A DNA stretch of 64,000 bases from Pseudomonadota bacterium (GTDB lineage Bacteria; Myxococcota_A; Polyangia; Polyangiales; Polyangiaceae), in the NCBI GenBank assembly GCA_023428245.1, contig JAEYYX010000101.1, forward strand, positions 56,456-120,455, read 5' to 3'. The notes under the pieces were generated by a model. That model did no database searches. It was not told the DNA's origin and saw only the letters and a list, made by a program, of their open reading frames with translations. Both the position numbers and the translations under genes were made by a program. Shown here in pieces: positions 7,754 to 16,084 of the stretch. Numbering within the stretch: position 1 is the stretch's first letter; each line of letters opens with the position of its first letter.

Positions 7754-8455
7754 ATGGGCGCGCAGTGGAAGCAAAAGGGCCGCGAGCAGGCGGCCGACGC
7801 CAAGGGAAAACTGTTCACGAAGCTCGCGAAGGAAATCATGGTCGCGGCGAAAACCGGTGGCCCTGACCCTTCCGGCAACTCTCGTCTTCGCATGGCCATC
7901 GATGCTGCGAAGAAACAGTCGATGCCGAAAGACACTTTGGAGCGGGCGATCAAGAAGGGCGCTGGTCTGCTCGATGGCGGCGTGCAGCTCGACGTCGTCG
8001 TCTATGAGGGCTTCGCTCCGCACAAGGTCCCCGTCATCGTGGAGTGTCTGACTGACAATAAGAACCGCACTGCTCCGAACATGCGCAACTTGTTCAAGAA
8101 GGGACAGCTCGGCGCAAGCGGATCGGTGAGTTGGGATTTTGCGCGCCAAGGCTCCATCGAGGCGACCCCTCCAGAAGGGGGCGAAGATCCTGAAGAAGCA
8201 GCCATCGAAGCCGGTGCTCAGGAGGTAGAGCCCGGCGATGACGGTCAAAGCCGTTTCATCACCGAGCCGACCGATCTCGACGCCGTGAGCAAAGCTCTCT
8301 CGGCACGCGGCTGGACGGTAACCTCTGCTGCGCTCGTCTGGCAGGCCAAAAACCCCGTCAAACTCGACGATGCAGCGCGCGAAGAGGTCGAGGCCTTCCT
8401 CGCAGCGATCGACGCGGACGACGACGTGCAGAGCATCTACGTCGGTCTCGCCTAA
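7754..8455 (+). CDS. YebC/PmpR family protein (TACO1-like)
   Basis: The 233-residue product belongs to the YebC family of putative transcription or translation factors; members help ribosomes through proline stretches or repress quorum-sensing genes, depending on species. It has the N-terminal MGAQWKQKGREQAADAKGKL, the FTKLAKEIMVAAK helix, the AIDAAKKQSMPKDTLERAIKK helix, and the middle YEGFAPHKVPVIVECLTDNKNRT segment that names the family. The N-terminus is of the YeeN type (K-x-K-G-R) rather than the GHSKW type, so it may be the paralogue. It converges on the RegA-like gene across a GC-rich hairpin. Confidence 0.88.
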   Translation: MGAQWKQKGREQAADAKGKLFTKLAKEIMVAAKTGGPDPSGNSRLRMAIDAAKKQSMPKDTLERAIKKGAGLLDGGVQLDVVVYEGFAPHKVPVIVECLTDNKNRTAPNMRNLFKKGQLGASGSVSWDFARQGSIEATPPEGGEDPEEAAIEAGAQEVEPGDDGQSRFITEPTDLDAVSKALSARGWTVTSAALVWQAKNPVKLDDAAREEVEAFLAAIDADDDVQSIYVGLA

Positions 8456-8501
8456 AAGCCCGGTCGAAAGCTCTCACCGAAAAGGCGCGAGCCAAAGCAT
8501 C

Positions 8502-8524
8502 GCCGCTCGAGCGTCTCGAGCGGC
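8502..8524. terminator. Hairpin between convergent yebC and regA-like genes
   Basis: GCCGCTCGAG (8502-8511) and CTCGAGCGGC (8515-8524) form a perfect 10-bp stem with a 3-base loop, located between two converging stop codons. There is no U-tract on either strand, so it would act as a bidirectional stabiliser or weak terminator. Confidence 0.55.
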
Positions 8525-8542
8525 GGGCCTCCGAGCGTCTTC

Positions 8543-9118
8543 CTACTTCGAGCGCGCTCCGACTTCTCCGGAAGAGCGGTCGCCTTCGAGGGGCGCGCCT
8601 CGTCGCAGTTTGCGCTGAAGCGTCCGCCTGTGCATGTCGAGGCGGCGGGCTGCCTCGGAGACGTTCCCGCCCGTCTCGTCAAGCACACGCTGCAGGTGTT
8701 CCCACTCAAGCGCGTCGAGGCTCAGGTTCTGTGGTTCGGCTCTCGCGGCCCGCTCCTCGGCGGCTTCCTCCCCGAGGAACGCAGCGCAAATCTGCGCTGC
8801 TGTGGCCGGCTTCGTGAGATATTGGACGGCGCCAAGCTTCACGGCGCGCACGGCCGTCGCGATGCTCCCATACCCAGTGAGCACCACTACGCGCATTTCA
8901 GGCCACCTTTGCACGAGAGCCTCGACCAATGCGAGCCCCCCCCCGGGCATCACCAGATCTACCGTCGCATAGTCCGGGTTCCAAACGCTCGCTTCATTGA
9001 GCCCCTCCTCTACCGAACCAGCCACGAGCACTTTGTAGCCCCTTCGCCGAAGCGAGCCTCCAAGCGCCTGACGAAACGTCGCGTCGTCATCGACGATGAG
9101 TACTGTCTTCTCGCTCAT
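8543..9118 (-). CDS. RegA/PrrA/ActR-type response regulator
   Basis: This 191-residue regulator has a receiver domain with the acidic pocket VDDD at residues 9-12, a phosphorylatable Asp54 (ATVDLVMPGG), the TGYGS switch and Lys103 (YLTKPA). A Fis-type helix-turn-helix follows at the C-terminus, GGNVSEAARRLDMHRRTLQRKL. That combination, without a sigma54 ATPase domain, defines the RegA/PrrA/ActR family of global redox regulators. Its ATG overlaps the stop codon of the kinase gene upstream (ATGA), so the two are translationally coupled. The tail after the HTH is about 15 residues longer than in RegA. Confidence 0.88.
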   Translation of the reverse strand: MSEKTVLIVDDDATFRQALGGSLRRRGYKVLVAGSVEEGLNEASVWNPDYATVDLVMPGGGLALVEALVQRWPEMRVVVLTGYGSIATAVRAVKLGAVQYLTKPATAAQICAAFLGEEAAEERAARAEPQNLSLDALEWEHLQRVLDETGGNVSEAARRLDMHRRTLQRKLRRGAPLEGDRSSGEVGARSK

Positions 9119-10353
9119 CCTTGATGCCTCGCGAAGGGTGCGACGAACGGAAGCGAGAGGACCACGTGAGCGCCGCCCCCTTCTCGCTCGGAAATCGTTA
9201 GCGAGCCGCCGAGGGTCCGCGCGTGGGTACTCGCCAAGAAGAGCCCGAGTCCACGACGACCGGACGTCGACCAGAAAGGCGTGAGCGCGCTCTCGAGCGC
9301 CGACTCGGAAAAGCCCGGCCCCCTATCGAGTACGGCCACCTCGACCGCCTGATCCCCGCTTCGCACAGAGAGCATGAGACCTTTCTGGTGAGGGGAACTC
9401 GCTCGCTCGGCGTTGTTCAAGAGCTCACGGACAATCTGCCGCACGACGCGCTCGGGCTGTCGAAGCAGGACATCTCCCGGGCATTCGAAGCGCGCGCCCC
9501 GAGCGCGAGCCTCATTTTCGAGCTCCCGGGCGTCCCAGGGCTTCACATTGAGCAGCTCTCCGCGGAGTTCCACGGTGTCCATCTCAGAGAGAACCCTCTT
9601 CATCCGCTGCGCTTCCGCCGCGATGGTCGCTTGGGCTTCTAAGAGACCTGCGCGGTCCATCAGATGTAAGTCATCGGCGAGCAGTTGAATCGTGCCGAGC
9701 GGTGTCCCGAGCTCGTGGGCTGCTCCCGCCGCCATAGCGCCGATCGTCGTGACCATCCGATCTCGAGCTTGCTCGTCGGACAGCTCAGAGATCCTTCGCC
9801 TCTGCTCCGAGAGCTCATGAGCGATGCGGTGGAAGAAGACCGTCAGCAGCGCTCCTGAGACCGCAAGTCCAATCGCCATGCCGAGCACGTGGCGCATGAA
9901 ATGGCCCCGCGGCGAGGAAAGATCGACGCCTTCGGCGGAGATCGAGAATAAGAGCCCAAACCCCAAGACCGCGGCCAGCGCGACTCGGAAGGTCTGCACC
10001 TGAGAGACGAGTGTGGCGAGCGTGATGGGGACAAAATAGAGGAGCGTGAACGGGTTTTCGGCCGCCGAGTTCAACCCGAGCACACCTGTCAGGAAGAACA
10101 CATCAAGGATCAGCGGCCACCACGCATCGAACCTCAGACCCTCGCCCTTGCGAATGAGCGAAGGCACAACGATGCACGCGATCCACAGGAGAACCGCGAG
10201 CAGCGTGTAGAGGACGTTCGGGCCTTCTCCTATGCCCCACAGCCTCGAGAGGGGAGTTGGAACAGAGACGATCAGCGCTGTCAGAGCGAGCGCGAGGCGA
10301 GCGCGACGGAGCCCGGTGTGAGGGCTGGTCTCGAGACTTCGCGCACCTCGCAT
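9115..10353 (-). CDS. RegB/PrrB-type membrane sensor histidine kinase
   Basis: The 412-residue kinase has about six N-terminal membrane helices (residues 18-175), with the family signature GLN...NPFTLLYFVPIT at 93-111 in the quinone-sensing region of RegB. The phosphorylated His213 lies in GAAHELGTPLGTI. An N-box (ELLNNAERA) and glycine-rich ATP loops follow (DRGPGF, RRGLGLFLA). RegB kinases sense the redox state of the respiratory chain and phosphorylate RegA. The redox-active Cys of RegB, about 40 residues after the His, is missing here: the stretch reads EAQRMKRVL, and the next Cys is residue 291. The gene sits 30 bases after a ferredoxin gene on the same strand. Confidence 0.88.
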   Translation of the reverse strand: MRGARSLETSPHTGLRRARLALALTALIVSVPTPLSRLWGIGEGPNVLYTLLAVLLWIACIVVPSLIRKGEGLRFDAWWPLILDVFFLTGVLGLNSAAENPFTLLYFVPITLATLVSQVQTFRVALAAVLGFGLLFSISAEGVDLSSPRGHFMRHVLGMAIGLAVSGALLTVFFHRIAHELSEQRRRISELSDEQARDRMVTTIGAMAAGAAHELGTPLGTIQLLADDLHLMDRAGLLEAQATIAAEAQRMKRVLSEMDTVELRGELLNVKPWDARELENEARARGARFECPGDVLLRQPERVVRQIVRELLNNAERASSPHQKGLMLSVRSGDQAVEVAVLDRGPGFSESALESALTPFWSTSGRRGLGLFLASTHARTLGGSLTISEREGGGAHVVLSLPFVAPFARHQG

Positions 10354-10382
10354 CGCCTCACGCGAGAATCATGAGAGAACGC

Positions 10383-10688
10383 TCAGAAACCGAGCTCTTG
10401 CTTCCGCTTCTCCGCCGTCGGAAGCGGCTCGACCTGCTCAGCAATGACGGGCAAGACCTTCGAACGCTCCGCGTTGATCTTGAGCCACTCCTTTTGGTCA
10501 CTCGGAAGCTGTGCTTCGTCGTAGATAGCCTCCACGGGACACTCAGGAACGCACGCGCCACAGTCGATGCACTCTTCCGGATCGATGTAGAGCATCTCCT
10601 CATCACCGTGGAAGCACTCCACAGGACACACAGCGACGCAGTCGGTAAAACGGCAATGTTTGCAGTTCGCGGTGACGACGAAAGTCAT
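10383..10688 (-). CDS. fdxA: 7Fe-type ferredoxin FdxA
   Basis: The 101-residue product begins TFVVTANCKHCRFTDCVAVC, continues PVECFHGDEEMLYIDPEEC and then IDCGACVPECPVEAI. This spacing of Cys residues is that of the Azotobacter FdI/FdxA group, which carries a [3Fe-4S] and a [4Fe-4S] cluster and moves single electrons at low potential. The C-terminal helical extension (residues 60-101) is also typical. The ATG at 10688 gives the canonical MTFVVT start; three extra residues are possible from 10697. Its place just upstream of the RegBA-like pair suggests a redox-linked unit. Confidence 0.9.
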   Translation of the reverse strand: MTFVVTANCKHCRFTDCVAVCPVECFHGDEEMLYIDPEECIDCGACVPECPVEAIYDEAQLPSDQKEWLKINAERSKVLPVIAEQVEPLPTAEKRKQELGF

Positions 10689-10801
10689 GGCGTCCACATA
10701 GCTGGCAGGCCCAAACTAGGCAAACTCGACAGCAGCGAAACGCCAGAGGCCGGCGCGTCGCCCTGGCCCCTTGTTCGCTCAAATATCGGCAAGACTTTCG
10801 C

Positions 10802-11413
10802 TCAGGCGACGGCAAAGCGCCGAACTTCTCCGGCTCCCTCGCGGATCACCTTCGGCTCGTCGCCTGTCAGATCGACGATGGTGGTCGGGACCGTGCCCCC
10901 CGGACCTGCATCCAAGACCAGCTTCAAGCCGCGAAACTCCGCAGCGATTTCCGCAGGATCAGCCGAAGGTTCCGTACCGTGTCGAGCTGCGGTGGAAGAG
11001 ATGATCGGTCGTCCGAGCTCTCGGCAGAGAGCCAGCGCGACAGGATGATCCGGAATACGAATGCCAACGGTCTTGCGAGGCCAATGTACGATTTTCGGCA
11101 CCTCGCGAGTGCTCTCGAGAATAAAGCAGTACGGCCCCGGGAGCAGTTCCTTCATGACCCGATACACGCGGTCATGCATCACGGCGTACTTCGACAGCTC
11201 CGAAAGGTCTTGGCACACGAAGGCCAGCTTCTGGCCCTGGTCCATACCTTTGATTTGGTAGAGCTTCTCGACCGCCCGCTTGTTCAGAAGGTCGCAACCG
11301 AGGCCATAAACTGTGTCCGTCGGGTAGGCGATCACTTCGCCCGCCTCCAGCGCATCCACAGCCTGACGAATCTTTCGAGGCTCAGGATGGAGCGGGTTGA
11401 TTTCCAGAAGCAT
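10802..11413 (-). CDS. Sua5/YciO/YrdC family protein, YciO-type
   Basis: The 203-residue product contains the dsRNA/ATP-binding YrdC fold: AGEVIAYPTDTVYGLGCDL, the basic loop YQIKGMDQGQKLAFVC and the distal GIRIPDHPVAL...PIISSTA. TsaC/Sua5 enzymes make threonylcarbamoyl-AMP for the t6A37 modification of ANN-reading tRNAs. The KGMDQGQKLAF loop (in place of the KxRxxxKPL of TsaC) and the LLEINPLHPEP start resemble the YciO branch, whose activity is weaker and whose role is less clear. ATG 11413 is preferred to the TTG at 11431. Confidence 0.8.
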   Translation of the reverse strand: MLLEINPLHPEPRKIRQAVDALEAGEVIAYPTDTVYGLGCDLLNKRAVEKLYQIKGMDQGQKLAFVCQDLSELSKYAVMHDRVYRVMKELLPGPYCFILESTREVPKIVHWPRKTVGIRIPDHPVALALCRELGRPIISSTAARHGTEPSADPAEIAAEFRGLKLVLDAGPGGTVPTTIVDLTGDEPKVIREGAGEVRRFAVA

Positions 11414-11574
11414 CTTTCGGATTTCCGACAATTCGGGGGCGCGACTTTTAGCCCGATTGCAGATCTGCGTCTAGGACGCCGCCCATCTGACTGAAATTGT
11501 TAGGTACCAAACCACCCGCGGACCCCTTTCCCAATCATTTGGCCGGGTGGGCGGTCGGCGGCTAGGTTTGCTCT

Positions 11575-12141
11575 ATGCGCCTCATGTCCCTGCTCCCCCA
11601 CGAAACCGGAGGCTTGTCCCTGGCCCTCCTGGTCGCCGTCATGGCTGGGTGCGCGGGCCCCACCAGCGCTCCCGAGTTCGCGCAGCCGACCCCCGACTAC
11701 CCGCCGCCACCTGTCGCGACTCTCAGCGAGACGAGCCCGCCCCAGAAGACGGTTGTGAAGTCGGCGCCTAGTCCCCCTCCCCAAAAACACAAGTCGCCGC
11801 TCGCCGAGAGCTACAGGAACCAAAAGGCCCTTTCCACCCTCGAAGGCAAAGCGACCTATTACGGGGATTCTTTGAGCGGCAACAAGACCGCAAACGGTGA
11901 GCGTTATAGTCCGCGGGAGTTCACCGCGGCTCATAAAAAGCTCCCCTTCGGCACAGTCGTGCGCGTCATTCGCCTCGATACCGGCAAGAGCACGTATGTA
12001 CGTATCAACGATCGCGGCCCCTTTGGTGCCAAAGATCGCATCATCGACCTCTCGCGCGCGGCCGCCGAGGAGTTGGAAATGATCCGAGCCGGGGTCGTAC
12101 CCGTACGCGTGGAAATCCTTACGCGCCCGGATTCGGCTTAA
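11575..12141 (+). CDS. rlpA: RlpA-like septal/peptidoglycan lipoprotein
   Basis: This 188-residue lipoprotein has a signal peptide with lipobox VMAGC, a Pro/Ser-rich linker, and a double-psi beta-barrel domain at residues 90-180: EGKATYYGDSLSGNKTANGERY, FGTVVRV, VRINDRGPF and RIIDLSRAAA. RlpA proteins are lytic transglycosylases cutting denuded glycan strands at the septum in Pseudomonas. No SPOR domain follows, so septal targeting may be lost or provided by a partner. Its last 23 bases overlap, in antisense, the 3' end of cutA. Confidence 0.87.
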   Translation: MRLMSLLPHETGGLSLALLVAVMAGCAGPTSAPEFAQPTPDYPPPPVATLSETSPPQKTVVKSAPSPPPQKHKSPLAESYRNQKALSTLEGKATYYGDSLSGNKTANGERYSPREFTAAHKKLPFGTVVRVIRLDTGKSTYVRINDRGPFGAKDRIIDLSRAAAEELEMIRAGVVPVRVEILTRPDSA

Positions 12142-12484
12142 TTGCCGTAGTCTGCTGGGCAATCCAGGCGCGAAAGGCCGGGGGCGCATCCTTCACTGAA
12201 ATCACGTCGATAGCAGGGCACTCGTAGGGATGCTTTTCGAGGAGAGCATCCATCGTTCGACTCGCGAGGAATCCCCGCGTCTTGATGAGGAGGGCAAACT
12301 CCGTTGCCTCTTCGAAGACCCCTTGCCACTCGTAGTAGCTCAACAGGGGGCCAAGCACGTTGATGCAGGCCGCGAGCCGCGATGTTACGAGGAAGCGCGC
12401 GAGCCCTGCGCCGACCTCTTGGCTTGGAACTGTCACGTAGAGAAGAACCAGCTCCTCTTCTCGGTCTTCGCGCACTGGTTCCAT
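12119..12484 (-). CDS. cutA: Divalent cation tolerance protein CutA
   Basis: CutA1 is a small trimeric protein with a ferredoxin-like fold linked to copper tolerance. The 121-residue product shows VLLYVTVPSQEVGAGLARFL, the signature ACINVLGPLLSYYEWQG, LLIKTR and the HPYECPAIDVI motif. The ATG at 12484 is used; a TTG at 12520 overlaps the stop codon of the PBP1A gene (TTGA) and would couple the two genes while adding 12 residues. A purine-rich stretch lies between these two candidates and could serve as ribosome-binding site for the ATG. Confidence 0.9.
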   Translation of the reverse strand: MEPVREDREEELVLLYVTVPSQEVGAGLARFLVTSRLAACINVLGPLLSYYEWQGVFEEATEFALLIKTRGFLASRTMDALLEKHPYECPAIDVISVKDAPPAFRAWIAQQTTAIKPNPGA

Positions 12485-12516
12485 GTGCGTTAGGGTTCCC
12501 TTCCCTTCCTTTGTCG

Positions 12517-14994
12517 TCAAGGTTCCTCTTCACCCTCGCCGCCCTCTTCACCCTCGCCGCCCTCTTCCTCTCGCCCAGGTTCGCTCGGCGGCACATCTTC
12601 AGAGCTTTCGGTTTGCAACGGGGAGGACGCCCTTTCCTCGGGGGGACTCGGCGTCGCTTCGCCCAGAGTGCCGGAGATTTGGGTCGGCTCAGTACCTGCC
12701 AAGAAGACCTCGATGCATCCCTTCGCGTCGCCGTAGGGCGCAAGAAGGCCCGTGTCGGGATCGATTTGTACCTCGACGAGCCCCGATGGCCGAGCAAACT
12801 CGATGGCCGGCTTTCCCTCCGAAGCGCGCCGCATGAAATCGGTCCAAATCGGTAGCGCCGACACGGCTCCCGATTCTCCCGGTCCAAGCGGGAGTGCGTC
12901 ATCATATCCCACCCACACCGAAACGATGTAATCCGTCGAGAAGCCCACGAACCAGGCGTCTTTCGCCTTGTTCGTGGTGCCCGTCTTTCCAGCGACGGGA
13001 CGACCAAGCACCTGGGCGCGGCGCCCTGTTCCTGTCTTGACGACACTCGTTAACAAATCGGTCATCAGGTAGGCTAGCTCGGGGCGCACCACCGACTTCT
13101 CCTCGGGCCGAGGCGGCATCTCGACAGGACCGCTCCCGCTTTCGACCGAAAGGATGAAACGCGGTGTGCCGAGCTGACCTCCTCGAACGAATACCGAGAA
13201 GACCTGAGCCATTTCGAGGGGCGTCGACTCGTAGGCGCCGAGAGCCAAACTATCGCCTTCTGCGAGCTTCCCAAGGAACCCGACTCTGCGCCCAAACTCG
13301 ATCACACTCTGTGCCCCGACGCGATGCAGGGTCTCGATCGCGACGCGGTTATCACTCTGGGCGATGCCTTCCCGTAGAGTCAGCCGCTTCTTCGTCTCGG
13401 TTTTTGGCTCGTCGAACTCGAACACGGTCGCTGCCGTGACCTTTCCGGCTTCAAGCGCCGCCCCATAGACAACCGGCTTGAACGAAGAGCCCGGCTGTCG
13501 TCGGGCTTGCGTCGAGCGATCGAGAGCGCCAGGAAGCGCCTCATAACTTCCTACTAGTGCGACCACATCGAGAGTCCGCGCGTCGAGAGCAACTAGCGCG
13601 CCCTCGGGCCCGAGCTCGAGGCCAAGCTCGAGAGGCTCGTCGCCCTCGTCCGGATCGTCCTTCACCCGCACGCGCACGGCAGCGCCCTCTCCGAAGAGCT
13701 TCGAGGGGACGAACCGGCCAGGGTTATGGCGCTCCTCCTGTAGCACGCGGACCTGCCCGCGGCGGCCCGCAACGTCGACCTCCAGAATCCCTTGCTCGTC
13801 GTCAGCGCGGACGACCGTTCCGAGATAGATCCCGTGCCTTCTGAGCTTGCCCTTCGAGAGCTCCCCCCAGAGGTTTCGCTTCTTCAGCGTGAACGGCGGT
13901 GCGAGCTTGTGGCGGGCCATGTAGTCGTCGAGCCCCTTTCTGAGCGCTGTCCTCGCCTTCTCTTGAAGCCCCGGATCGATGGTCGTCGTGACCGTGTAGC
14001 CACCTCGCCGAGCGACCTCGCCGAGCTGTTGTTCAAGGGTACGGCGCGCTCGCTCAACAATCTCAGGGGCGATATCACTCTCCGTCTCCCTCGCGGGCAG
14101 GGTCCAGAGAGGGCTCTTGTCCGCAGCCTCGAAGACCTCGGGGGTCATGAACCCCTTCTTTCGCATCTGATCGAGAACGTAATGGCGGCGCTTGAGCGCA
14201 CGCTCGCGATCCTTCTGGGGAGAGAAGCGCTCCGGCGCCGCTACGATGCCCGCTAACAGAGCCGCCTCAGGAAGCGTCAGCTCGGAGGAGCGCTTTCCAA
14301 AGTGAACGCGAGCCGCCTCTTCGATCCCGTAGCGGCCATGTCCGAAGTAGATCTGGTTCAGGTAGATCTCGAGGATCTGTTCTTTGGTCAGCTCACGCTC
14401 AATGCGGAAGGCTAAGACTGTCTCTTTCACCTTCCTCTCGTAGGTGCGCGATGAAGACAGAAGCACATTCTTTACGACCTGCTGCGTGATCGTTGAGCCC
14501 CCTTGGCGCACGCTGCCCGAACGCAGGTTCTGCGCGAGGGCACGCACGAGGCCGAGATAATTGAGTCCGCGGTGCTCGAAGAAGCCGGCGTCTTCCGCGG
14601 CCAAAAAAGCGGTCTTCACATGATCGGGTAAGCTCGAGAGCGGCACCACAGTGCGCCTCTCGGTGAAGACTGAGCCGAGCAGTGTCCCGTCCCGCGCCAA
14701 GATTCGCGTCATCTGAGGCGGGGCATATGTTTTCCCTAACTGATGAACGTCGGGCAGGTCGCTCGAGTAACGATAGAAAATCGCGAAGAGGCTAAGGATG
14801 CCGATGAGGATGCCGCCGAGGAGAACCGAAGCGGCGATCAGCAGAATGCGCCGAGTTCGCGAGGGGGACGGCTCGGGTCGTGGCTCCGCTGGCTCGAGAT
14901 TCGGCGCCACAGGATAACGCTGGTGGCCCGAAGGTGGCACCTGTGAACCGAGAGTAGGCGTGTCGCGGGAGTCGGAGGGCGGACGCTCGTTCAT
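12517..14994 (-). CDS. Class A penicillin-binding protein 1A (transglycosylase/transpeptidase)
   Basis: The 825-residue bifunctional enzyme polymerises and cross-links peptidoglycan. A Pro-rich cytoplasmic tail precedes one membrane helix (residues ~47-68). The GT51 domain follows with EDAGFFEHRG and GGSTITQQ, then an OB-like insert and a transpeptidase domain with SxxK (SSFKP), SDN and KTGTT motifs. The C-terminus is an unusual Glu/Gly tail coded by 18-base repeats around 12530-12570. The ATG at 14994 overlaps the stop of the membrane Ser/Thr kinase gene (ATGA), so enzyme and kinase are co-translated. This suggests that wall synthesis is under phosphorylation control, as in actinobacteria. 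Confidence 0.93.
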   Translation of the reverse strand: MNERPPSDSRDTPTLGSQVPPSGHQRYPVAPNLEPAEPRPEPSPSRTRRILLIAASVLLGGILIGILSLFAIFYRYSSDLPDVHQLGKTYAPPQMTRILARDGTLLGSVFTERRTVVPLSSLPDHVKTAFLAAEDAGFFEHRGLNYLGLVRALAQNLRSGSVRQGGSTITQQVVKNVLLSSSRTYERKVKETVLAFRIERELTKEQILEIYLNQIYFGHGRYGIEEAARVHFGKRSSELTLPEAALLAGIVAAPERFSPQKDRERALKRRHYVLDQMRKKGFMTPEVFEAADKSPLWTLPARETESDIAPEIVERARRTLEQQLGEVARRGGYTVTTTIDPGLQEKARTALRKGLDDYMARHKLAPPFTLKKRNLWGELSKGKLRRHGIYLGTVVRADDEQGILEVDVAGRRGQVRVLQEERHNPGRFVPSKLFGEGAAVRVRVKDDPDEGDEPLELGLELGPEGALVALDARTLDVVALVGSYEALPGALDRSTQARRQPGSSFKPVVYGAALEAGKVTAATVFEFDEPKTETKKRLTLREGIAQSDNRVAIETLHRVGAQSVIEFGRRVGFLGKLAEGDSLALGAYESTPLEMAQVFSVFVRGGQLGTPRFILSVESGSGPVEMPPRPEEKSVVRPELAYLMTDLLTSVVKTGTGRRAQVLGRPVAGKTGTTNKAKDAWFVGFSTDYIVSVWVGYDDALPLGPGESGAVSALPIWTDFMRRASEGKPAIEFARPSGLVEVQIDPDTGLLAPYGDAKGCIEVFLAGTEPTQISGTLGEATPSPPEERASSPLQTESSEDVPPSEPGREEEGGEGEEGGEGEEEP

Positions 14995-16064
14995 TTTCCG
15001 GAGTACGTCATCGCGAGGACTGCCAGGACCCCACCAAGCGCTAAACAAAGCACAGCTACGGTCACAAGCACGACCCACTCAGGGAAGCGCCGCCCGGAAG
15101 CGGCAGGCGCGGGCGGGTTCTCCACGGCAGGCGGAGGAACCGTCGACTCGACCGCGTACGAAGGTGGCAACTCGGAGGGCGCGCGGACCACCGCTTCGAG
15201 CGCCGTCGCAAAGCTGAGCGCAGAGTCGTAACGGTCCTCGGGACGCTTCGCCAAGGCCTTCTTGAGGACTGGCCAGAGACCCGGTGGAAAGTTGCGCCCT
15301 GGCGCTCGCTCGGCGAGGGGAATCGGAGTCGCCGAGACGTGTTTGCTCACGTACTCCATCGGCGTCTTCGCGTCGTACGGAAGCTTGCCGCTCAGGGCTT
15401 CGTACAAGATGCAGGCGAGCGAATAGACGTCACTCCTCGCGTCGAGTGTCAGCCCCCGCGCCTGCTCCGGCGACATGAACTCAGGAGTGCCAAACACCAT
15501 GCCCTGTTGGGTCAAGATGAGTGAGCCGGGTTGCATCTGAGCTTCGGTGACTTTGGCCAGGCCGAAGTCGAGGACCTTCGGGTAGTCGACGAGGCCCGCC
15601 TGCCGGCAGATGAAGATGTTCTCAGGCTTGAGATCGCGATGCACGATGCCGAGTTGGTGCGCCTCGTGGAGCGCGTGGCACACCGGAACCAGAATCGAAA
15701 TGGCCCGAGGCGCGTCCATGACGCCCCCCCGCTTCACGGTCTGATTCAAGTTCAAGCCCTCAAGCAGCTCCATGACGATGTACAGGGCGCCGCTGTCCTC
15801 GAGCTCTCCGTACATGAAAACGCGCACCGTATTCGGGTGCGTCAGCTGACTCATGGCACGCGCTTCGCGACGGAAGCGGCTGACCAAGTCCTTTCGCTCC
15901 TTGAGCTTCTGGTGAAGGATCTTGATCGCGACCTGTCGCCCCATCTGGGGTTCTTCGGCGCGGTACACCGAGCCCATTCCGCCGGAGCCGATGCGCTCCA
16001 CAATGCGGAACTGACCTCCGAGAATCTCCTTCCCGACGAACGGATCTTGTTGCCGGTCCGACAT
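14991..16064 (-). CDS. Membrane-anchored Ser/Thr protein kinase
   Basis: A complete Hanks-type kinase domain occupies residues 20-290: glycine loop GSGGMGSVY, Lys48 (AIKIL), HRDLKPEN with catalytic Asp144, DFGLA with Asp167, and FMSPEQARG. After a Pro-rich linker there is one membrane segment near residues 328-352 and essentially no extracellular domain (SGK end), so no PASTA or other sensor is present. The neighbour sharing its ATGA junction is PBP1A, a plausible substrate. On the other side pgeF starts divergently only 20 bases away, so the two promoters must overlap or lie inside the coding regions. Confidence 0.93.
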   Translation of the reverse strand: MSDRQQDPFVGKEILGGQFRIVERIGSGGMGSVYRAEEPQMGRQVAIKILHQKLKERKDLVSRFRREARAMSQLTHPNTVRVFMYGELEDSGALYIVMELLEGLNLNQTVKRGGVMDAPRAISILVPVCHALHEAHQLGIVHRDLKPENIFICRQAGLVDYPKVLDFGLAKVTEAQMQPGSLILTQQGMVFGTPEFMSPEQARGLTLDARSDVYSLACILYEALSGKLPYDAKTPMEYVSKHVSATPIPLAERAPGRNFPPGLWPVLKKALAKRPEDRYDSALSFATALEAVVRAPSELPPSYAVESTVPPPAVENPPAPAASGRRFPEWVVLVTVAVLCLALGGVLAVLAMTYSGK

Positions 16065-16084
16065 ACCGATTAGACTGCTACCAA

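Noticed and set aside
12530..12590. Direct repeats as a possible mobile or regulatory element
   Set aside because: They are inside the PBP1A coding frame and simply encode its Glu/Gly tail.
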